This document shows positions 41,275-49,151 of a DNA stretch of 64,000 nt, piece after piece (the first letter of the stretch is position 1; every line of letters begins with the position of its first letter). The stretch spans positions 248,001 to 312,000 of the forward strand of contig NZ_ANAY01000001.1 in the NCBI RefSeq assembly GCF_000340965.1, in the 5' to 3' direction. The notes beneath the pieces are model-generated. The model worked only from the letters and a program-made list of their open reading frames with translations. It did not search any database and was not told where the DNA came from. Source of the DNA: Nocardiopsis kunsanensis DSM 44524. Its GTDB lineage: Bacteria > Actinomycetota > Actinomycetes > Streptosporangiales > Streptosporangiaceae. The translations under genes and the position numbers were made by a program.

Positions 41275-41898
41275 ATGCCCGTGGCTCGTACATCTACTCC
41301 CGAAACCCGACCCGGAAAGCGCCGGTCAGGACGCCCTGGGCACGACGCCGACTCCGTCCTGCGCGTCGCGGCCCGCGTGTTCAACGAACGCGGCTACGAC
41401 GGCACGAGCATGGAGGATCTGGCCCGTGCCCTCGGTGTGACCAAGTCGGCCATCTACCACCATGTCTCCGGCAAGACCGAGCTGCTGAGCCAGTCCTTGG
41501 ACCTGGCCCTGGACGCACTGTTCGCCGTCACCCGTGAGGAGTCCGCCACTCGGGGGAGCGCCGCGCAGCGCCTGGACCACGTCCTGCGAGGGAGCGTGCG
41601 CGTCCTGGTGGAGGAGTTGCCACACGTGACCCTGCTGCTGCGGGTACGGGGAAACACCGCGGTGGAGAAGCGTGCCCTGGAGCGCCGACGGGAGTTCGAC
41701 CACCACGTCGCCGACCTCGTCCGCGAAGGCATCGTGGACGGTGACATCCGCAGCGACATCGACCCCGCGGTCGCTTCCAGGCTGTTGTTCGGCATGGTCA
41801 ACTCGCTCGTCGAGTGGTACAAGCCGGACCGGGGGCTCGCGGCCGAGGAGGTCGCCGACTCCCTCAGCACGATCGCCTTCAAGGGCATGCGCGCCTGA
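41275..41898 (+). CDS. TetR family transcriptional regulator
   Basis: 207 residues; ATG at 41275 with GAAGGAGAGG upstream. The N-terminal HTH (RVAARVFNERGYDGTSMEDL then ARALGVTKSAIYHHVSGKTE) is a textbook TetR DNA-binding domain. The C-terminal ligand domain ends in LLFGMVNSLVEWYKPDRGLA, similar to regulators of fatty-acid or phenylacetate metabolism (PaaR/FadR-like). No acyl-CoA gene is present in the window, so its target may be elsewhere or the carbonic anhydrase. Followed by a strong terminator. Confidence 0.9.
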   Translation: MPVARTSTPETRPGKRRSGRPGHDADSVLRVAARVFNERGYDGTSMEDLARALGVTKSAIYHHVSGKTELLSQSLDLALDALFAVTREESATRGSAAQRLDHVLRGSVRVLVEELPHVTLLLRVRGNTAVEKRALERRREFDHHVADLVREGIVDGDIRSDIDPAVASRLLFGMVNSLVEWYKPDRGLAAEEVADSLSTIAFKGMRA

Positions 41899-41927
41899 GC
41901 ACCGTCGCCCACCCGGGCGGTGCACAC

Positions 41928-41967
41928 GGGGCGGAGGAACACGCGTTCCTCCGCCCCTTCCTTTTGG
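41928..41967 (+). terminator. Rho-independent terminator after the TetR gene
   Basis: Perfect 13-bp stem (GGGGCGGAGGAAC / GTTCCTCCGCCCC) with a 4-nt loop, then TTCCTTTT. Confidence 0.85.
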
Positions 41968-42039
41968 CCGGTTCCTGACAGGCGCGCTTTTTCGGCCACC
42001 GAGTCTCTGGCCACATGAGGATCGAAGAACGTCCCTAAC

Positions 42040-42068
42040 CTGACATTACGGACAAAAACATCTATCAT
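42040..42068 (+). promoter_or_regulatory. Probable promoter of the first MHYT gene
   Basis: CTGACA (42040-42045) and TATCAT (42063-42068) with exact 17-bp spacing, in an unusually AT-rich stretch about 38 nt upstream of the GTG start. Confidence 0.5.
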
Positions 42069-42105
42069 TTATGTTCGTATGTGGATGTGAAACCTGTTAT
42101 CGGAT

Positions 42106-42972
42106 GTGAATAACGTGCTTGACCTCCTCGTCCAGGAGTGGCCCGTACCCGGCCTCGCCTACCTCGTGTCGGTGATCGGCGCCTACCTGGGCCTGTCCTT
42201 CGCTGCCCGGGCCCGTGATGCGACAGGCTTCTTCCGCTGGCAATGGCTGGGGCTGGCCGCATTCACCCTGGGCGGCGTGGCCGTGTGGTCGATGCACTTC
42301 ATCGCCATGATGGGCTTCTCGGCCCCCGGCACCGCGATCCGCTACGACACCTTCCTGACCGTCGTCAGCGGAATCACCGCGATCGTGGTCATGGGGACGG
42401 CCCTCTACCTCACCCTCTTCGACCAGAGCATGGCCAGGCTGTTGTTGAGCGGGCCGGTCGCCGGCCTGGGCGTGGTGAGCATGCACTACATGGGCATGGC
42501 CTCCATGAACATCCACGGCGAGATGCACCACGACCTCTTCTGGATCGCCACCGCCGCCGTCATCGCGATCATGGCCTCCACCACGGCGCTGTGGTTCGCC
42601 TCCCGGCTCCGGGGACAGATCGCCATCATCTCGGCCTCGCTCCTCATGGGGGTCGCCGTCAGCCTCATGCACTACGCCGGCATGGTCGGCGTACACGTGG
42701 AAGCGACCGATTCCGAGCTCCAGGGCGCCCCCGAGGGTGCGGCCGCCTTCGACCTGATGCTGCCGCTCATCGTGGGCCTGTTCGTCTTCGTGCTCATCTG
42801 CAGCCTGTTCCTGCTACTCGGCGCCGACGACGACCGCACGCCTCGGGCGACCGAGCAGCCCACCCGACCCACCACCCCCAACCACCCGTTGCCGAGCAGC
42901 GCCTGGGACCGGCCCATGCACCGGGACGACTGGCCCGAGGCCTCCGGCGGCTCCAAGAAACCGCACCGGTGA
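42106..42972 (+). CDS. MHYT domain integral membrane sensor, tandem copy 1
   Basis: 288 residues from GTG at 42106; an in-frame TGA at 42088 excludes a longer start. About seven membrane helices hold three MHYT-type pairs: WSMHFIAMMGF, VSMHYMGMASM and LMHYAGMVGV, whose Met/His residues are predicted to bind copper or sense O2, CO or NO. No GGDEF or EAL output domain follows; the chain ends in a hydrophilic Pro-rich tail. MHYT-only proteins are common in actinobacteria and their partner is unknown. A near-identical paralogue follows at 43177. Confidence 0.9.
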   Translation: MNNVLDLLVQEWPVPGLAYLVSVIGAYLGLSFAARARDATGFFRWQWLGLAAFTLGGVAVWSMHFIAMMGFSAPGTAIRYDTFLTVVSGITAIVVMGTALYLTLFDQSMARLLLSGPVAGLGVVSMHYMGMASMNIHGEMHHDLFWIATAAVIAIMASTTALWFASRLRGQIAIISASLLMGVAVSLMHYAGMVGVHVEATDSELQGAPEGAAAFDLMLPLIVGLFVFVLICSLFLLLGADDDRTPRATEQPTRPTTPNHPLPSSAWDRPMHRDDWPEASGGSKKPHR

Positions 42973-42998
42973 CCCCAGCACCACCGAAGAGCACACGG

Positions 42999-43031
42999 GG
43001 CGGAAGGAAAACAAGTCCCTTCCGCCTTTTT
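42999..43031 (+). terminator. Terminator between the MHYT genes
   Basis: GGCGGAAGG / CCTTCCGCC stem with a 10-nt loop, followed by TTTTT. It shows the two paralogues are transcribed separately. Confidence 0.85.
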
Positions 43032-43176
43032 CATGTCCGATATCGGGCCATTGTTGTGGCCATTATTCAGTTCAACAGAGGATGGTAGGACGACTGGCCA
43101 CATCAGGCCATAAATATTCATGACCACCCCCTGGATATCGGGGCGAAATATTCCCTAGCATTCAGGTCCGGAACTG

Positions 43177-44070
43177 ATGTGGATTTTGTCGCCGGATGTG
43201 AATACTGTGTTCGACCTCTACGACCAGGGGTGGATCATCCCCGCCCTCGCCTGTCTCGTGTCGGTGATCGGCTCCTACCTGGGCCTGTCCTTCGCTGCCC
43301 GAGCCCGCGCCACGAAGGGCCTCTTCCGTTGGCAATGGCTGGGGCTGGCCGCATTCACCCTGGGCGGCGTGGCCGTGTGGTCGATGCACTTCATCGCCAT
43401 GATGGGCTTCTCGGCCCCCGGCCCCGCGATCCGCTACGACACCTTCCTGACCGTCGTCAGCGGAATCACCGCGATCGTGGTCATGGGTGTGGCGCTCTCC
43501 CTCACCCTGTTCGAGAACAGTGTGGGCCGGCTGCTGCTGAGCGGGACCATCGCGGGGCTGGGTGTGGCGACCATGCACTACACCGGCATGGCCTCCATGA
43601 ACACCCACGGCGAGATGCACCACGACCTCTTCTGGGTCACCACCGCGACCCTCATCGCGCTCGTGGCAGCCACGGTGGCGCTGTGGTGCGCCTCCAGGCT
43701 CGACGGGCAACCCGCCATCGTCCTCGCCGCCGTCGTCATGGGCGCGGCGGTCACCCTCATGCACTACGCCGGCATGGCCGGCGTGGAGGTGGCAGAGCCG
43801 GAGAACACACCACACGGCAACCCCGAGGGCGCCGCAGCGTTCGACCTGATGCTGCCGCTCATCGTGGGCCTGTTCGTCTTCGTGCTCATCTGCAGCCTGT
43901 TCCTGCTGCTGAGCGCCGACGACGACCCTCCCCCGCCCTCGGAGCGGCCCGCCCAGCACGACTCGGACCGGCCGACGCCCTCGGACGGGGACGCCTTCCG
44001 GCCCCGGCACCACCGCGACGGCACACGCACCGAGGACCTCTGGCCCCCACAGCAGGGCCCGCGCCGCTGA
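43177..44070 (+). CDS. MHYT domain integral membrane sensor, tandem copy 2
   Basis: 297 residues from ATG at 43177. A GTG at 43198 aligns with the start of copy 1 and is the other candidate. Same helix and motif layout (WSMHFIAMMGF, ATMHYTGMASM, TLMHYAGMAGV). Identity to copy 1 is highest in the first 130 residues, including long stretches of identical DNA, which suggests a recent duplication or gene conversion. The hydrophilic tail (DGDAFRPRHHRDGTRTEDLW) differs from copy 1 and is repeated as a broken fragment at 48986. Confidence 0.9.
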   Translation: MWILSPDVNTVFDLYDQGWIIPALACLVSVIGSYLGLSFAARARATKGLFRWQWLGLAAFTLGGVAVWSMHFIAMMGFSAPGPAIRYDTFLTVVSGITAIVVMGVALSLTLFENSVGRLLLSGTIAGLGVATMHYTGMASMNTHGEMHHDLFWVTTATLIALVAATVALWCASRLDGQPAIVLAAVVMGAAVTLMHYAGMAGVEVAEPENTPHGNPEGAAAFDLMLPLIVGLFVFVLICSLFLLLSADDDPPPPSERPAQHDSDRPTPSDGDAFRPRHHRDGTRTEDLWPPQQGPRR

Positions 44071-44174
44071 CCGCCCCTTCCCGGGAACAGCCGCCCTGGG
44101 AACGACCTCGGAAAGGCCCTCAGAAGGCGAACACGCGGCGGGCGTTCTCCGCCACCGCAGCGGCAGCGGCAGCC
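43983..44174. repeat. Left copy of the MHYT/tatD 3'-junction repeat
   Basis: Contains the MHYT tail from DGDAF onward, the spacer, and the last codons of a leftward tatD (AVAENARR then VFAF and stop). It resembles 48986-49151, where the tatD end belongs to the complete gene. The two copies are clearly related but diverged. Confidence 0.75.
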
Positions 44175-44500
44175 AAAGCCACACTCCCCACTCACAAACT
44201 GCGAGCCCTGCTGGGTCGGTGTTGTTGATGGGGTCACACATCGCATAGGTGGTGTTGTTGAGTTCCTGCCGCGACGGGTCCGGCCGGGTGAAGTTCATCG
44301 TGAACGTGTCCAGGAACCGGTGGGACAGGTGCACCGTCCCGTCCAGGAACTGGTACGCACCCGTGTAGCCGAACGCGTTCAAGTCCCCGACCCGGCTGTC
44401 TTCGATGGTCTCACTGGACTGCTCGCCGTAGGGGCTTGTACTCATACACCGCGTCCGGGTCGTCGTTCTCCGCACCCTCAGCGGTCAGGGCCAGGTGTTG
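44175..44500 (-). pseudogene. Rhs core-domain remnant
   Basis: The leftward frame reads SPYGEQSSETIEDSRVGDLN, FGYTGAYQFLDGTVHLSHRF, TMNFTRPDPSRQELNNTTYA and DPINNTDPAGL, the Rhs-associated core that precedes the variable C-terminal toxin. Upstream, NDDPDAVYEY lies in another frame, so a frameshift precedes SPYGEQ. After DPAGL only about ten residues remain before the tatD-end repeat. Neither an N-terminus nor a toxin tip is present. Confidence 0.8.
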
Positions 44501-44671
44501 ACGGCCGCGAAGATGTCAGTGGGTTCGGCCGTGAAGATGTCACTGGCCAGTTGTCCCATCGTTTGGACGACGGCGACGCCGTCGACCGCGGCCTGGACGT
44601 CGTCCTCGGTGAGCAGGGTGTAGATCCGCGCCCCTTTGTCGCGGCCGATGGCCTGGCCGCGAACGCTCCTT
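44485..44671 (-). pseudogene. C-terminal fragment of an unknown protein
   Basis: A frame with coding-like composition (GRDKGARIYTLLTEDDVQAA then VDGVAVVQTMGQLASDIFTA) ends at 44485 with no credible start; an AAGGAG-like site lies before a GTT codon. It overlaps the upstream edge of the Rhs remnant. Probably the end of a truncated gene. Confidence 0.35.
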
Positions 44672-44683
44672 GAAGCGGAGAGG

Positions 44684-45268
44684 TCAGTCGGTGGCTGTGA
44701 CACCGATGCCCTGCCGCCACTGCTCCGGATAGGCGGGGACGGGCCGAACGAGCTCCAACACTGCACTGAGCCACAGCGGCAGTGCCGCGATGAGCCCTGC
44801 GATGAGGGTCCAGGCCGTCCCGGCCGGCACGAGGAAACCTGCGGCGAGCACGGAGAAGTAGACGACGGGGAAGGCCCAGCGGGGCCAGATGTGCCGCGGC
44901 TGCTGCAGGAAGGGGGCGACGGTGCTGCGCTGGAGGCGGCGCCAGAACCCGCCGAGCACCGGCGGCAGCAGGAACAGCCACAACACCGTCCAGATCGAGG
45001 GACCGTCGGCGGTCTGGGTGGCGGGCAGGAGCGTCGCCCACAGGGCGGCACAACCGGCGGCGAGGAGCCCGAAGGCGCCCGCAGAGGCCGCGTAGACGCG
45101 TCGCAGCCTGCGTACCTGCGCCCAGTGCTGCCGCCAGGCCTCCTGCGACAGCACGGTGCCGAACAGCGCCTCCAGCCGGGCCCAGGTGGCCGACGCCTGT
45201 CGGGCCGGCCCCCGTGGCGGCTCCATGGTGCGCATGCCCATGTTCACCATCGCGTGCACGACTCCCAT
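44684..45268 (-). CDS. Hypothetical membrane protein (194 aa)
   Basis: ATG at 45268 with a purine-rich AAGGTGGAAGG site. An N-terminal soluble part rich in Arg/Ala (WRQHWAQVRRLRRVYAAS) is followed by four probable membrane helices in two pairs (GAFGLLAAGCAALWATLLPA, IWTVLWLFLLPPVLGGFW; AFPVVYFSVLAAGFLVPAG, LIAGLIAALPLWLSAVLELV). A loop between the pairs carries QRSTVAPFLQQPRHIWPRW. No named family. It is divergent from the TPR-like gene at 45398. Confidence 0.65.
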   Translation of the reverse strand: MGVVHAMVNMGMRTMEPPRGPARQASATWARLEALFGTVLSQEAWRQHWAQVRRLRRVYAASAGAFGLLAAGCAALWATLLPATQTADGPSIWTVLWLFLLPPVLGGFWRRLQRSTVAPFLQQPRHIWPRWAFPVVYFSVLAAGFLVPAGTAWTLIAGLIAALPLWLSAVLELVRPVPAYPEQWRQGIGVTATD

Positions 45269-45397
45269 GACCTTCCACCTTTCCGCTCCGGACCGCACGG
45301 CGTGCGAAACCCTGGATAATGTTACTCTTTCCGGCGTTCCGGGTCCTGGCGGTCTCCCGGAGGCACACGGCCGCCGATCGCGCTGAAGGGCAGGGGC

Positions 45398-46135
45398 ATG
45401 GATTCTGTTCAACGAGCCGAGGCGCTCACCGACTTCGCCGTCGCCGGTCCCGAGGACGCCGAGAGGTTCCACGCGGCCGTGGAGCACGCCCGGGAGCGGG
45501 TAGCAGGGCTGGGGGCGCGGGATCCCGACCGGGCCTTCGCACTGTTCGCGCTGGGAACCGGGCTACGGGCGCTGTTCTCCGCCAACGAGGAGCCGGCCAT
45601 TCTGGAGGAGGCCGTCACCACGCTGCGCCGCGCGGTGCGCGCGTGCGAGCGTGAGGACCCCGACCTGCCGCAGTACCTGACCGAGTTCGTCGTCGCGTTG
45701 TGCCATCGGGTGGAAGGCGGCAAGGCCGACGTCATCGATGAGGCGCTCACCCATGCCCGCCGTGCCGTGGAACTCACTTCCGCCACCCACCCCCAGTATC
45801 CCAGCAGGCTGACGCTGCTGGCAGGTGTACTGCGCTTTCGCGCGACCACGGGAAGCACCGCACCCGACCGACAGGCCCTCGACGAGGCGCTGATGCTGCA
45901 CCGCCAGGCCCTGGAGGGCGCGGTGGACGCCGATCCGGTCTATGCGCGTTACCTGCGGGCCTACGCGCAGACGCTGCTCGTCCAGGCGAGGGCCGAGGGC
46001 GACCACACGATCGCGCATGAGGCCGAGCACACCTGCTACACCGCGATGCGCCGCGCCCACCCCTACGATCCGCTGCCGGGACTGCTGCTGGCCACCGCCC
46101 AGGAGGCCCAGGCCGTCCGCGGCGCCCTGATGTGA
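45398..46135 (+). CDS. TPR-like helical repeat protein
   Basis: 245 residues; ATG at 45398 with GAAGGG upstream. Paired helices repeat along the chain (AILEEAVTTLRRAVRACERE, DVIDEALTHARRAVELTSAT, QALDEALMLHRQALEGAVDA), in the style of actinobacterial tetratricopeptide proteins that count or scaffold partners. No CHAT protease or NB-ARC domain is attached, although such domains usually follow these repeats, so this may be a shortened relative. It lies in the rearranged region. Confidence 0.65.
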   Translation: MDSVQRAEALTDFAVAGPEDAERFHAAVEHARERVAGLGARDPDRAFALFALGTGLRALFSANEEPAILEEAVTTLRRAVRACEREDPDLPQYLTEFVVALCHRVEGGKADVIDEALTHARRAVELTSATHPQYPSRLTLLAGVLRFRATTGSTAPDRQALDEALMLHRQALEGAVDADPVYARYLRAYAQTLLVQARAEGDHTIAHEAEHTCYTAMRRAHPYDPLPGLLLATAQEAQAVRGALM

Positions 46136-46591
46136 GGGGTGGCCGTACGCACTGGTGGCACCACGGTGATCTTGCTTTGGTTCGGTGGAGGACGAAGCAG
46201 GGAACCGCTGTTGTGAGGCAGTCCGCGTCAGCGGAACCGGACCCTCAGGTCCGGTCGAATCCCCCTCCTTGCTTCAAGAGGGGCGAGGTCAACACCCCGG
46301 CTGGAAGCGCTTCGAGGAGCAGTCGGCCGTGGACCGGCACATCGCGTGGATCCGCGACGTCTACCGCAAGACGTTCGCCTCCAGCAGTCGGTCGAACTGC
46401 CCGAGTAGGCGCCGAGCCCACCCGCGGCCGTCCGGTTCAGCCTTCTCCCCGAGCGCTCACCGTCAGCGCAGGAGGAGACGGAGGACGAGTACTGACATCC
46501 CCATGCTCGTTGCTCACTGACAAGTCGGTGCTCGATCCACTGACATCTGTTGACGGCTACGAGGATGACAGTGGATGCGGCCATGAGGATG
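46136..46591. other. Gap with gene debris
   Basis: The plus strand holds a short coding-like run (HPGWKRFEEQSAVDRHIAWI, then RDVYRKTFA) at about 46290-46380, then continues in another frame to QQSVELPE and a stop near 46408. This looks like the C-terminus of a decayed gene with a frameshift. Nothing else recognisable. Confidence 0.35.
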
Positions 46592-47161
46592 TCAGCGGTC
46601 GGATGCATCAGGAGACGCACTCGGGTCTTCCTGCTGGCCGTTCTCATCGTTGGCCGGCCGCCAGTGCTCAGGCAACCCCACCACTCCCTGTTCTCCGCGC
46701 TCCATCGCCTCCAGTAGCCCGCCGGGGCACGCACCCGAGGCCGCGCTGAGATCCACTGTCCCGCCCGAGAACACCGCCCCGTTGAAGGGCACCCTCCCGC
46801 CAGTGAAGTGGGCTCCAACCAGGTGGCCGCCATCGAAGACGGCGCCAGTGAAGTCGTAGTCCTTGCCGCGCCAGCGGGTGTTCTCGCGTAGGTGGTTGCC
46901 GATGATGCGGATGATGGTGTGGCGCACCTCGCGGAACGAGGCGAACTCCAGAACCCGTCTTCGATGTTCCTCCCGGGCCGCCTGTTGTTTCTCACGTTGG
47001 ACGTCGTCAGGTTCGGTGCTGCGGAGCCAGCTGAGGTCGATGACTGTGGTCGGTGATGCCGATGGTGGGACGGGCTGGCCGGGTTGTTCGGAAGGAGCGT
47101 CGGGGCGGGGTGTGTAGGGCATGCGCAGGTAGGCGCATAGCACGTCGATGACCATCTGCAC
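46592..47161 (-). pseudogene. Pentapeptide-repeat-like protein, probably 5'-truncated
   Basis: 189 residues from ATG at 47161. The sequence QMVIDVLCAYLRMPYTPRPD, then REVRHTIIRIIGNHLRE and DFTGAVFDGGHLVGAHFTGG, matches the second half of a family in which a longer helical N-terminus precedes pentapeptide-like repeats. The frame continues upstream of the ATG as ADDAPSDELVQ, which also fits the family, before meeting the end of a plus-strand fragment. The N-terminal half has therefore probably been lost at a rearrangement point near 47185. A shorter protein could still be made. Confidence 0.6.
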
Positions 47162-47179
47162 CAGCTCGTCGGAGGGGGC

Positions 47180-47354
47180 GTCATCAGCACCGAGCGCCGC
47201 CTACGCCTTCTACCGAGGCAACGCCGCCGCCGTGCACCGCGCCCGCCGCGCGGCCATCAAGGGCGAACCGGAGCCCGGCGGGACCGCTCTGCCCGAGGAG
47301 TTCGTCCAGGGCTGGCACGGTGCCGGGCCGGTCGCCGAACGCACACTGCTCTGA
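47180..47354 (+). pseudogene. C-terminal fragment of a lost gene
   Basis: Coding-like frame AAYAFYRGNAAAVHRARRAA, then GEPEPGGTALPEEFVQGW, ending ERTLL and stop at 47354, with no start. It abuts the truncated pentapeptide gene head to head, marking a recombination joint. Family not recognised. Confidence 0.4.
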
Positions 47355-47428
47355 GGCGCGGAGCTCCAGAAGTTCTTACCCATTTTCCAATGAAGGCATT
47401 TCTTCTACTCCACTACTGTCACCCATTT

Positions 47429-47602
47429 CTAGAATGTGAGCACTGAAAATGCCACAAGGACTGCAAATCCTACACCAAAAATGGCAGCACTGACCTCCAG
47501 GTATCTCACCTGACTGCTTTTGTTTCTTTTGGCGCGCTCTCGGATTATGAGAATAATACTCATTGCGAGTAAGCAAATGCATGCAGCGGAGAAGAGAGTC
47601 AT
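47429..47602 (-). CDS. Small two-helix membrane protein beside an Rhs gene (57 aa)
   Basis: ATG at 47602, stop at 47429. MTLFSAACICLLAMSIILII forms a first membrane helix, RERAKRNKSSQVRYLEV a basic loop, and AAIFGVGFAVLVAFSVLTF a second helix. GC content of this stretch is far below the window average, typical of Rhs tip/immunity cargo. It follows the Rhs gene on the same strand by 12 bp, the usual position of an immunity gene. That role is inference; the ribosome-binding site is weak. Confidence 0.5.
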   Translation of the reverse strand: MTLFSAACICLLAMSIILIIRERAKRNKSSQVRYLEVSAAIFGVGFAVLVAFSVLTF

Positions 47603-47614
47603 TGGAAACCCGGT

Positions 47615-48621
47615 TCAGACGGAAGTTGCCATGTCATACGCCAGGCATCCAACAGTAACCACGCCCATAGCTATGTGGACTGGCGTTCCACCAACTCCGA
47701 GCACTGCGGATGCAGCCGAGAGCTTCAGCATGTAGATGGTGGCTCCCCAACAAGCTGCCTGAGGGGCAGGCACGTTCGACAACCCGGTGGGGTCGGTGAT
47801 GGAGCCGGGTTGGTACCAGTTCTCCCAGTCGACGGTGGTGACGCGGTCCTGGGTGTCCACGACCGAGGCCAGGTCGCCCTCGGGGTCGTAGCGCATCCGG
47901 TGGGTGTGGCCGTTGCGGTCGGCCTGGGAGTACCACCAGCCCTGGGCGGTGAAGGTCCAGACCTGGTCGGCGTACTCGCCCCGGTGGAAGGTCAGGGCGT
48001 AGTGGCCGTTGTCGAGCTCTTCCAGGTCGGCGTTGAGTCCGGCCGGGGAGGTGAAGGAGCCCTCGCCCTCGACGTCGAAGCGCTCGCAGTAGCCGGAGGG
48101 GCCTTGGAAGATGAGGGAGTTGCTGAAGATCTGCAGGCCCACGTCGCGCCCGTGGGAGAGGGTCCAGCCGTCCTGGCCGTCGGTGGAGTTGTAGAAGCTG
48201 GAGACCGACAGGTCCAGTCCGGTGCCGGCCGTGGTCAGGTTCCGGTGTTGGAGGAGGAGGTTGCCGGTGGCGGTGTTGACCGCCAACTCGAGGCGGTCGC
48301 TGACCTGGTGGCGCTCCAGCGGGTACCAGTCCTGGATTCCGCCGTTGCCCCAGTTGGCGCAGGTGTCCGCCAGGGTTTCCTCGCCCTGGGGGGCTGCTTC
48401 GGTCTCGGTCCCGGGCGGGGTCCAGGGTTCTTCGGGCGGGTCTCCGCCCGAAGGGTCGGTGTCGGCCTCGCCCGGTTCCCAGGTCTCCGGGACCGGGACG
48501 GTACGGTCGGCCGGGGAGTGGGGATCATCGTCGGCCCAGGCCGGGGGGCGTACAACAGACCGGTGACCAGGGGCGCGGCCGCTGTGGTGGCCACAGCGGC
48601 ACGCGGTAGGTGCCATCTCAC
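47615..48621 (-). pseudogene. Rhs-family N-terminal gene, frameshifted and internally collapsed
   Basis: From GTG at 48621 (GGAG upstream) the frame encodes a signal peptide (VRWHLPRAAVATTAAAPLVT, then GLLYAP). A run of six C residues (coding strand; 48543-48548) then throws it out of frame. Adding one base would give APPAWA-DDD, a good cleavage site. The next frame continues for 300 residues: CANWGNGGIQDWYPLERHQV, LAVNTATGNLLLQHRNLTTA, DGQDGWTLSHGRDVGLQIFS and RYDPEGDLASVVDTQDRVTT. At SITDPTGL it jumps to a hydrophobic 50-residue tip (SAASAVLGVGGTPVHIAMGV), with the whole repeat body and core missing. Confidence 0.75.
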
Positions 48622-49099
48622 GGGGGATGCTCCATGCAGAGGGGGCAGGGGGACAGAGACGCCTGTCCACAGAAGCAGTTTCGGTCCCATCGCTGAACAG
48701 GCGCCCCGGCGACAGTAAGAGTTCTTACCAGTCACAAAAAGCACACCCAGAGTCACATACATGACTTTCAGTGATTGTCAGCCTGAGCAGGCTTGAGAGA
48801 GCGAGCATCGGACGGCCACCCGTTTGCCGAGCTCACGCAGAACAGACCAAACCCTCCACCCGCCCCGCACAGTGCTCCCCAACCGTCCTTCAGAGCGCAT
48901 ACACCAAGGGTGGCCGCATGCGGCCACGGACAACAATCCTCTTGTCCGGTGATCAAGCAAGCACCCCGGAAGAGTCGGCGGCCCAGGACGGGGACGCCTT
49001 CCGGCCCTGCACCCGGGACCGCACCGAGGATTTCTGGTCCCCGCAGCAAGGCCCCGCCGCTGACCGCTCTGTTCCCGGGAACGGGTCCGGAGAAAGACC
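48622..49099. other. Gap containing the right MHYT-tail fragment
   Basis: 478 bp upstream of the Rhs start. 48780-48985 has nothing recognisable. From 48986 the plus strand carries a broken MHYT tail (DGDAFRPCTRDRTEDFWSPQ) with no upstream gene. An Rhs promoter should lie here but no clear boxes are seen. Confidence 0.5.
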
Positions 49100-49151
49100 T
49101 CAGAAGGAGAATGCGCGACGGGCGTTCTCGGCCACCGCGGCGGCGAGCCCG
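48986..49151. repeat. Right copy of the MHYT/tatD 3'-junction repeat
   Basis: Matches 43983-44174: MHYT tail, spacer and the final tatD codons. Together the two copies bracket the 4.8-kb scrambled Rhs region. Confidence 0.75.

Noticed and set aside
40005-41537. 510-codon plus-strand frame across the carbonic anhydrase and TetR region
   Set aside because: Lies antisense to the carbonic anhydrase and out of frame with the TetR gene, both of which have full motif sets.
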